Source: Candidatus Pacearchaeota archaeon
GTDB lineage: Archaea > Nanobdellota > Nanobdellia > UBA10117 > JABICX01
NCBI GenBank assembly: GCA_017608025.1
Contig: JAFCGM010000004.1
Span: forward strand, 1-64,000
Direction of reading: 5' to 3'
DNA: 64,000 nt
Shown here: positions 57,775 through 64,000 of the stretch, piece by piece
How the letters are laid out: each line of letters opens with the position of its first letter
How positions within the stretch are numbered: the first letter of the stretch is position 1
Notes under the pieces: generated by a model
The model's input: the letters and a program-made list of their open reading frames with translations, nothing else
Told to the model about the DNA's origin: nothing
Databases searched by the model: none
Translations under genes and position numbers: made by a program

Positions 57775-58179
57775 TTATTTATCTTTGTCAGCAAGCAGCT
57801 TGTTTTTAGCTGTAAGTGCTTTTATTTGAATGTCCATGCGGTGAATCTTTGAAATCAAGTCATTGATTACAAAAGTTAGCTCCTGGCTTGATTCTTTTAT
57901 TTCCTCAGGTTCTATTATTTCCACAGAAGATGGATGATAGTCAATAACAAATCCAATAAGTTCTGACATTGAGGGAACTATGAATTCTATTTCCAAAAAT
58001 GTTGAAAAAAGCTTTTTAGAATATTTTTTCGGCTCATTTAGAACTTTATTAATTACTTCGTATTTCTTTGAAAGAGAGTCTGAAAGAAGCTCAATTGTTT
58101 TTTTCAAGTGCTCTTCTGGAGCGCCCACAACTTCAATTATTGCCTTAATTTGAATTTCAGTTTTTCCATCTTTAGCCAT
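57775..58179 (-). CDS. Conserved-looking cytoplasmic protein, unknown function
   Basis: 134-aa ORF, KTEIQIKAIIEVVGAPEEHLKKTIELL. Confidence 0.6.
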   Translation of the reverse strand: MAKDGKTEIQIKAIIEVVGAPEEHLKKTIELLSDSLSKKYEVINKVLNEPKKYSKKLFSTFLEIEFIVPSMSELIGFVIDYHPSSVEIIEPEEIKESSQELTFVINDLISKIHRMDIQIKALTAKNKLLADKDK

Positions 58180-58209
58180 AACTCTAAGTCAAGTAATGGG
58201 TTTATAAAT

Positions 58210-58995
58210 TTAATTGTTGTGCATAAGAACAAACAAAAGGAAAATATTCATAAGTGCAGAAAGTCCCAAAAATCCGATTAGAAAATAGTACTTCGTCTTG
58301 TAGGAATCTGAACAATAAACAATCTCACTTTCTGCAATTTCATCAAAAGTTCGGAATTCTTCTTTTTCCAAAAGTGCTGCTGTTTTTGAGCTTTTTATTT
58401 CTTCAGAAGCGCTTTTTTCACTAAATTCCTCAACCAATTTTTCCTCTGAAATATTTTCTTTCTCAACTGAGTCTTCAGTTGCTTCAAATTCTTCAGAAAC
58501 TTCCTCAGCAAAATATCCAGGACTCGGCTCTTCGCACTCTCCTGAAAAAGACTCTCCCTCCTCGCATGAGCCGTCATAATAAAGAAAAGCAATTTTTTCA
58601 CTGTTTTTCTCCAAAGTCACTTCCTCTCCAGAATTTGCCAACCTTCCGCAAATAGAACTTTTTTCAGTATAAAACAAGAATTCAGTTTTAACATCAAAAT
58701 TTTCAAAAACTTCAGACCCTGAACCACCATCAGTAATCAAAGCAAATTCTCCTTTTTTTAAAATGCACTCAGAACTGAAATTTTCCCCGCTTTTTGAAAC
58801 ATATCCGCAGAAAAGAGTGTCATTGCACAAAGTTAACAAAGTCACATTTACATCTTCCTCTTCATCATTGTAAATTTCAACATACTCGTTGTAATTCTCA
58901 TCTTCAATTGGATTATACATAATTTCAGTAATTTCAAGGCAAAAAGCAGGCTGTAAAAACAAAAGAGCAATGGCAATGAGGATAAGTTTTCGCAT
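58210..58995 (-). CDS. Secreted lamin-tail-domain-like protein with E/S-rich linker and C-terminal TM
   Basis: LEITEIMYNPIEDENYNEYVEIYNDEEEDVNVT...LITDGG; C-terminal hydrophobic anchor. Confidence 0.7.
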   Translation of the reverse strand: MRKLILIAIALLFLQPAFCLEITEIMYNPIEDENYNEYVEIYNDEEEDVNVTLLTLCNDTLFCGYVSKSGENFSSECILKKGEFALITDGGSGSEVFENFDVKTEFLFYTEKSSICGRLANSGEEVTLEKNSEKIAFLYYDGSCEEGESFSGECEEPSPGYFAEEVSEEFEATEDSVEKENISEEKLVEEFSEKSASEEIKSSKTAALLEKEEFRTFDEIAESEIVYCSDSYKTKYYFLIGFLGLSALMNIFLLFVLMHNN

Positions 58996-59104
58996 TAATA
59001 CACTAAACCACCTAAAAAAATAAAAACAAAGATGTTTTTACTAATATGTGAGTAAAAAACTATTAAAAAGAAAAAAAGCAATATAGTTTAACGGTGAATT
59101 ATTA

Positions 59105-59662
59105 ATGGGACTGTTCAGAAAAAAGAAAAAAGAATTAGATGATCTTCCGCTTTTAACAGATGACTTGCCTCCCTTGCCAGCACTTCCAAAGGAAAGCAAA
59201 AAAGAAGACTTTCCAGAAAATCGGCCATTTATACCTGCAACTCCAAAATCAAATTTTTTAGACAAGGGAAATTTCCCTAAACTCGAAAGCCAAAACAAAG
59301 CTCCAAAAGGACCAAAACCAATGCCACTAGAAACAAGGCATGAAGTTCCGCCTCAGCCAGAAATTCCGCCGCAAAAAAAGAATATGCTTGGAATGGAAAA
59401 AGAAACACGAAAACCAAACATATCTTTTACTGGCAAAGTTGAAGGAAAAAAGGCAAATATCTTTGTAAAACTAGACAAATACAATGAAATAATGGAAACA
59501 CTTGAAGATTTAGAAGGAAAAACACATGACCTTGAAAAAATAATTCGAAAACTTGAAGAAACAAAAGACAAGGAAAAAGACCTAATCTTTAAGTGGAATG
59601 AACTTCTTATTGAAACAAAAAAGCAGATAGAAAAAGTTAACAAAAACTTGCCTTCTGCTTAA
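59105..59662 (+). CDS. Coiled-coil protein with KKKKELDDLPLLTDDLPPLPALP N-terminus
   Basis: N-terminal motif shared with 37981-38649; C-terminal coiled coil. Confidence 0.65.
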   Translation: MGLFRKKKKELDDLPLLTDDLPPLPALPKESKKEDFPENRPFIPATPKSNFLDKGNFPKLESQNKAPKGPKPMPLETRHEVPPQPEIPPQKKNMLGMEKETRKPNISFTGKVEGKKANIFVKLDKYNEIMETLEDLEGKTHDLEKIIRKLEETKDKEKDLIFKWNELLIETKKQIEKVNKNLPSA

Positions 59663-59693
59663 TTTTATATATCTTTCTTTTTTATTTAATTCT

Positions 59694-61595
59694 ATGAAAG
59701 TGCTTGCAGGGATAGAAATAAAAAAAGTTTTGCAGGAAAATAAGGAAATAAAAGGAAGCTACTTGAACAAAGTCTATCAGCCAACTCCCTTTGAGCTAAT
59801 TCTGAAATTCCATTCCCAAAAGAAGAAAACTCATTTGAAAATAATATCTGGAAAGGCGATTTTCGCAACACAATTCAAATACAAAACTTCCAGAAAAATA
59901 CATTCTTTTTGTAAGCTTCTGAGAAAAAAAATCACTAGAGCAAAACTTACTGAAATAAAGCAAATAGGAATTGACAGAATTGTTGAATTTCACTTTGAAA
60001 AAAAAGATGAGAAAACAATACTAATTGCAGAGCTATTCAGCAAAGGAAACTTCATTTTGTGCAACAGCAAAAGAAAAATAATTGCTTGCGCTTCACCGCA
60101 AACCTGGAAAGACCGAGAAGTAAAAAAAGGTCTGGAATACAAATTACCGCCTTTAAAAGAAAATGTATTGAAAAGCAAAACAGAAATAAAAAAAGAGCTT
60201 TCAAAAAACAAAACAAGAAGAGCAATTGCAGTAATATCTGCAATGGGAATTGGAAGCAACTATGCTGAAGAAATATGCAGAAAAATCAACTGCACATCAG
60301 AAGACCTTATTTCAAAAATCGGAATTGAAAAAACTTGTTCAGGAATAATGAACTTTCTAGGGAAAGTTGAAAAAAGCACAGGATATATTGTAAGGGAAAA
60401 CAAAGAACCAATTGACGCAACATTAATCAAACTTGAAAAATATTTAAAAAGCAAAACCGAAAAAGCAGATTCATTTAATCAGGCTCTTGATATATTCTTT
60501 TCAACAAGCAAACTAATGGAAAAAAATCAGGAACTGGAAAAATCAATAAGCAAAAGAAAGGAAAAAATCAAAAACATAATAAAAAACCAGAAAAAAGCTC
60601 TGCAAAAAAATCAAAAGACGCAGGAAGAAGAAAAGAAAAAAGGGGATTTAATTTATGAAAACTATTCCAAAATAGAGCAGTTGCTTTATGAAATCTCACA
60701 AATGAGCAAAAAAGAGCTTGAAGATTTTGAAAAGCAAATAAAGCAGGGAAACACAATTCTGCCTATAGAAAAAATCGACCAGAAAGCAAAAACCATAACT
60801 TTGAAATTAAAAAACAAACTAATTCCTCTGAACTACAAAAAAAGCCTTGGTGAAAATGCAAGTAATTTTTATGAAAAATCAAAAAAAGCAAAGTCAAAAA
60901 TTCCTTCAATTCAAAAAATAATAAAGCAGTCAAAAGAAAAACTGTCAAATTTAAAGAAAAACCTCCCAGAAAAAAAACCTGAATTAAAGAAAATAAAGAA
61001 AAAGCAGTGGTATGAAAAATTTCATTGGTTCAGAACATCAAACAATCTTCTGGCAATAGGTGGAAAAGATGCAACTCAAAACGAAATGCTAATTAAAAAA
61101 CATGCTGAAAAAAACGACCTTGTTTTTCACACAGAAATGCCTGGCTCTCCTTTTTTCATACTTAAAAACGGAAAACAAGCTGCTGAAAAAGACAAAAAAG
61201 AAACTGCAATCGCTGTTGCCTCGTTTTCCCGTGCATGGAAACTTGGATTTGGAAGCACAGATGTTTACAGTATCTCTTCTGAACAAGTAAGTAAAAAAGC
61301 AAAAGCAGGCGAATTCCTTGGAAAAGGAGCATTCATAATCCGAGGCAGTAAAAACTTTTTCAGAAACACCGAACTAGAGCTTGCAGTATCAGAAGTAAAT
61401 AATAAAATTATCATTGGTCCAGTATCTGCAATAAAGAAAAAAGCAAAAAAATATATTTCATTAAAACCCGGCTATAATAAAAAAACAGAAATTGCAAAGA
61501 AAATAGCCAGCAAATTAAATATTAAAGATATTAATGAAATAGTGTCTATACTCCCAGCAGGAAACTCAAGAATTGAAAAAATCACTCTCTCTTAA
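59694..61595 (+). CDS. rqcH: Rqc2/NEMF/RqcH family ribosome quality-control protein
   Basis: LNKVYQPTPFELILKF, WKDREVKKGLEYKLPP, KKQWYEKFHWFRTSNNLLAIGGKDATQNEMLIKKH...LVFHTEMPGSPFFIL. Confidence 0.93.
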   Translation: MKVLAGIEIKKVLQENKEIKGSYLNKVYQPTPFELILKFHSQKKKTHLKIISGKAIFATQFKYKTSRKIHSFCKLLRKKITRAKLTEIKQIGIDRIVEFHFEKKDEKTILIAELFSKGNFILCNSKRKIIACASPQTWKDREVKKGLEYKLPPLKENVLKSKTEIKKELSKNKTRRAIAVISAMGIGSNYAEEICRKINCTSEDLISKIGIEKTCSGIMNFLGKVEKSTGYIVRENKEPIDATLIKLEKYLKSKTEKADSFNQALDIFFSTSKLMEKNQELEKSISKRKEKIKNIIKNQKKALQKNQKTQEEEKKKGDLIYENYSKIEQLLYEISQMSKKELEDFEKQIKQGNTILPIEKIDQKAKTITLKLKNKLIPLNYKKSLGENASNFYEKSKKAKSKIPSIQKIIKQSKEKLSNLKKNLPEKKPELKKIKKKQWYEKFHWFRTSNNLLAIGGKDATQNEMLIKKHAEKNDLVFHTEMPGSPFFILKNGKQAAEKDKKETAIAVASFSRAWKLGFGSTDVYSISSEQVSKKAKAGEFLGKGAFIIRGSKNFFRNTELELAVSEVNNKIIIGPVSAIKKKAKKYISLKPGYNKKTEIAKKIASKLNIKDINEIVSILPAGNSRIEKITLS

Positions 61596-62013
61596 ATTTT
61601 TTCTTAACTTTCCTTGAAGCAGAATTCTCTGCCTCCCTAAATGCCTCATTAACAAGATGCTCTGGCCAGCCAACAGAAAGAAGCTCTTTTCTAACAGTAA
61701 GCCGGTTTTCCCCCATTCCAAGCTTGTAGTCAATGTAATCCATAAGTTCCTCTTTTTTTGTTTTCGGACGATACAAATGCTTGAATCTCTTCACTGATTC
61801 AATTCCCACATCTATTGGCTTGAAACGAATAAAAACAAAAGCAATAACAATCAAAGCAATTACTCCAATAATAATCCATCCAATGTAATTGTAACTGCTT
61901 TGCATCCTCAATTCTGAAACAGAGCGTCCTGAAATTCCTGAAACAAAAGGAACAAAAACTATCAAAAACAAAAGTACAAAAATCAAAGCAGCAAATCTAT
62001 GGCTTTTGTCCAT
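61582..62013 (-). CDS. Membrane protein, unknown function
   Basis: Signal/TM and second TM; YIDYKLGMGENRLTVRKELLSVGWPEHLVNEAF helical C-terminus. Confidence 0.6.
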   Translation of the reverse strand: MDKSHRFAALIFVLLFLIVFVPFVSGISGRSVSELRMQSSYNYIGWIIIGVIALIVIAFVFIRFKPIDVGIESVKRFKHLYRPKTKKEELMDYIDYKLGMGENRLTVRKELLSVGWPEHLVNEAFREAENSASRKVKKKFKRE

Positions 62014-62091
62014 AAACTTAAAAAGCGATAATTCTTATTAACTTTTTCTAACTCCAAAATCTATTTAAATAATCACTCTTTTTTTGTTTTC

Positions 62092-62484
62092 ATGGCTTCA
62101 ACAGAAAAATATGTTCAATTTGAAAACCCGGCATTTTTCAAAAAAATACTAAAAAGCATCTCTTACAGAATAATAGAAAGTATAAACTATGCAAATTTTT
62201 ACAATGAATCTATGGATGAAAAAACTGAAAATATCCAAGACCTAAAAAGAATAATAAAATCTCTGAAACAGCAAAACAAAGACCTTGCAAAATATATGAA
62301 CAAGGAAAACAAGTCAGAAGAGAAAAACAAAGAAGAAAAAGCAAAGCAAAGCAAAAAGCAGGAAAAATCAAGCAAGAAAGCAAAGCAAAGCAAAAACAAG
62401 AAAAGCAATAACCAAAGCAAAGAAAAAGACGCTCTTGCTGAATTAAAGGAAAGCCTAAAAAAACTTAGAAGCGAACTAAACTAA
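62092..62484 (+). CDS. Lysine-rich helical protein
   Basis: EKNKEEKAKQSKKQEKSSKKAKQSKNKKSNNQSKEK. Confidence 0.55.
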   Translation: MASTEKYVQFENPAFFKKILKSISYRIIESINYANFYNESMDEKTENIQDLKRIIKSLKQQNKDLAKYMNKENKSEEKNKEEKAKQSKKQEKSSKKAKQSKNKKSNNQSKEKDALAELKESLKKLRSELN

Positions 62485-62589
62485 ATCTAAATACAAAATC
62501 TTTTTAATAATTATTAATTTTCTATAAATACTCTCTTAGAAGTGAAAAACAAATTTGTTTGGGATAAAAACCTTTTCCAAAGAGTTTCA

Positions 62590-62663
62590 GGGCCGATGGT
62601 CTAGTCGGTTATGACGTCTGCTTGACGTGCAGGAGGTCCCCGGTTCAAATCCGGGTCGGCCCA
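62590..62663 (+). tRNA. trnV: tRNA-Val (GAC)
   Basis: GGGCCGA/TCGGCCC acceptor; TCTGC-TTGACGT-GCAGG anticodon arm; CCCGG-TTCAAAT-CCGGG T arm. Confidence 0.95.
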
Positions 62664-62814
62664 CTCGCCCCTTTTAGAAAAAGCGGCGGCGGAAAAATTC
62701 AATGAGAAAGCAGTTCCTTTTTGAGAACTTTTTCCAACTCTTGGTTTGGAATGAAGCAAGCAGGCATCAAATCAATATGTGCCTGCTGAAAGTGCAAGCT
62801 GATTTTGCAGCTTT

Positions 62815-62898
62815 GCGAGGATGCCGGAGCGGCCAAACGGGATGGACTCAAGATCCATTGGCTTAGTGCCTACGGGGGTTCAAATCCTCCTCCTCGCA
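62815..62898 (+). tRNA. trnL: tRNA-Leu (CAA)
   Basis: GCGAGGA/TCCTCGC acceptor; ATGGA-CTCAAGA-TCCAT anticodon arm; long variable arm. Confidence 0.94.
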
Positions 62899-63032
62899 TT
62901 TTTTCTTAGAAAGAAAACATGCATTAAAAGAAACTTTTCTTTTGGAAACTTACCTTTTCTTTTTTGAAAAGAAAAGGGAGAAATCCTCCTCCTCGCATTT
63001 TTTCTTAGAAAGAAAACATGCATTAAAAGAAA
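62882..63032 (+). repeat. 52-bp direct duplication of tRNA-Leu 3' end plus trailer, flanking a 47-bp hairpin insert
   Basis: aaatcctcctcctcgcattttttcttagaaagaaaacatgcattaaaagaaa at 62882-62933 and 62981-63032. Confidence 0.95.
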
Positions 63033-63041
63033 AACAATTTA

Positions 63042-63149
63042 TTTTTTGCAAGCTTTTTCCTAAAAAGCTTTTGGGAAAAGAAAACCTGCCCTAAAAGAAA
63101 CAATGTTTTTTGCAAGCTTTTTCCTAAAAAGCTTTTGGGAAAAGAAAAC
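63042..63149 (+). repeat. Two 44-bp copies (64-bp period) of ttttttgcaagctttttcctaaaaagcttttgggaaaagaaaac
   Basis: 63042-63085 and 63106-63149. Confidence 0.95.
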
Positions 63150-63159
63150 TGAACTAAAG

Positions 63160-63657
63160 TCAGGCTTTATTCTCAAGTCCTTCAAGAGCTTCAGGAGTAA
63201 GTTCCTGATCTTGGCTTATTTTAAAATACTCGTAAAACTTTTTCGTAGGAAAAACAAGCTCAGTTTTTCCTTTTTTCTTTGACTCCACAAATCCTCTTTT
63301 CTTCAGTTTCTTAATGTGATTATAAGCCTTGTTGCTCCGAAACTTTGCAACTTCATTTTGAGTAATCTCCTTTTTCCAGGCAATATAAGCAAGAGTCTGT
63401 AAAACTGCCTTGTTCATCTCTGGAATTGCGGCTTCCTTAACTAAGTCAGAATACTCACCCCGAACCTTGAACTTCCATTTTTTGTTTTCCTCAACAAGAT
63501 TAATTCCCCTGTTAAAAAACTCCTCTTGCATTTTCTCTAATATTTTTTTAACCTGACCAATGCTGCCAACGCCAATTTTCCTTGACAAAGTCTTAACATG
63601 CATCCCTTCTGGAACGCAAAACAAAACTGCTTCAATTTTCTTCTTTAAATCTTCCAT
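63160..63657 (-). CDS. scpB: Chromosome segregation/condensation protein ScpB
   Basis: MEDLKKKIEAVLFCVPEGMHVKTLSRKIGVGSIGQVKKILEKM...TLAYIAWKKEITQNEVAKFRSNKAYNHIKKLKKRGFV; start placed at 63657 rather than 63714. Confidence 0.85.
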   Translation of the reverse strand: MEDLKKKIEAVLFCVPEGMHVKTLSRKIGVGSIGQVKKILEKMQEEFFNRGINLVEENKKWKFKVRGEYSDLVKEAAIPEMNKAVLQTLAYIAWKKEITQNEVAKFRSNKAYNHIKKLKKRGFVESKKKGKTELVFPTKKFYEYFKISQDQELTPEALEGLENKA

Positions 63658-63740
63658 CTTTGGATTTTGTTTAGGGGTTGGAAGACCCTTTTTGAAAGGG
63701 AATTCCTGCTTCAATTTTCTTCTTTAAACCTTCCATCTTT
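63627..63740. repeat. 35-bp direct repeat (scpB start region) flanking a hairpin insert of family D
   Basis: 63627-63661 and 63706-63740, one mismatch; insert includes the 39-bp block shared with 46712-46750. Confidence 0.95.
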
Positions 63741-63990
63741 TCTTGCTTCTTCTGCTTTTTTTGATTTTCTTATTTTTATCATATACAAAAGACAGCACAA
63801 ATACGCTTGTAGCTGGAACAAGGCCAATCATAAATGAAATAAACATGAAAATATCTCCTCTATACAGATTAGCAAAAGCGTAAAACGCAAGAGCAATTAC
63901 AATAATTCCGTAAAGCATTTTTGAAATCTGGTCTGACTTCTTTACTTTCAAAATCTTTTTCAGCTGAAAAAAATGCGAAAGTGAAAGCAA
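63724..63990 (-). CDS. Small membrane protein with basic C-terminal tail
   Basis: Two hydrophobic segments; KKIKKSRRSKKRWKV C-terminus. Confidence 0.55.
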   Translation of the reverse strand: MLSLSHFFQLKKILKVKKSDQISKMLYGIIVIALAFYAFANLYRGDIFMFISFMIGLVPATSVFVLSFVYDKNKKIKKSRRSKKRWKV

Positions 63991-64000
63991 AATTCCAACC

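Noticed and set aside
62882-63032. Full integrative element bounded by att-like tRNA-Leu repeats
   Set aside because: Only 47 bp lies between the repeats and no integrase is present in the window; the same layout occurs at protein genes.
63658-63714. N-terminal extension MKQEFPFKKGLPTPKQNPK of scpB
   Set aside because: Encoded by the repeat insert; homologous scpB start is MEDLKKKIEAVLF at 63657.
1-64000. CRISPR arrays, toxin-antitoxin, restriction or other defence systems
   Set aside because: No regularly spaced repeat-spacer array or recognisable defence gene seen; the repeats present are hairpin/duplication pairs.

Overview
AT-rich archaeal window, probably DPANN/Woesearchaeota-Pacearchaeota-like (inferred from gene content only). 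From left to right it contains: (1) an incomplete giant secreted protein on the minus strand, in one frame from 6102 through base 1 and absent from the ORF track because it has no stop in the window; (2) Sua5, a phosphodiesterase, Ogg and a frame-disrupted endonuclease III; (3) a tight operon of an Asp/Glu racemase and three ATP-grasp enzymes; (4) an ArsR-NifS-NifU operon; (5) a PEP-synthase-like protein that appears to lack its catalytic His, and L10e; (6) a large archaeal type IV pilus locus (about 22-37.4 kb) with many tiny pilin-like proteins, a TadC/FlaJ-type membrane protein and a VirB11/FlaI-type ATPase, followed by associated membrane and coiled-coil proteins; (7) Dph5, Trm5, intron-containing tRNA-Trp next to TrpRS, FEN1, a glycosyltransferase, TruD and aEF-1beta; (8) an S-layer protein; (9) RqcH/NEMF, tRNA-Val, tRNA-Leu and ScpB. 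The most unusual signal is a set of short hairpin inserts (28-150 bp), each flanked by a direct duplication (23-72 bp) of the adjacent gene end or promoter. Eight loci show this. The duplicated pieces sometimes differ in a coding-like (mostly synonymous) way, and in two cases the duplication separates genes that would otherwise overlap. Related hairpin families recur across the window, and some keep their stems through compensatory changes. All calls come from reading the sequence; no database searches were run.
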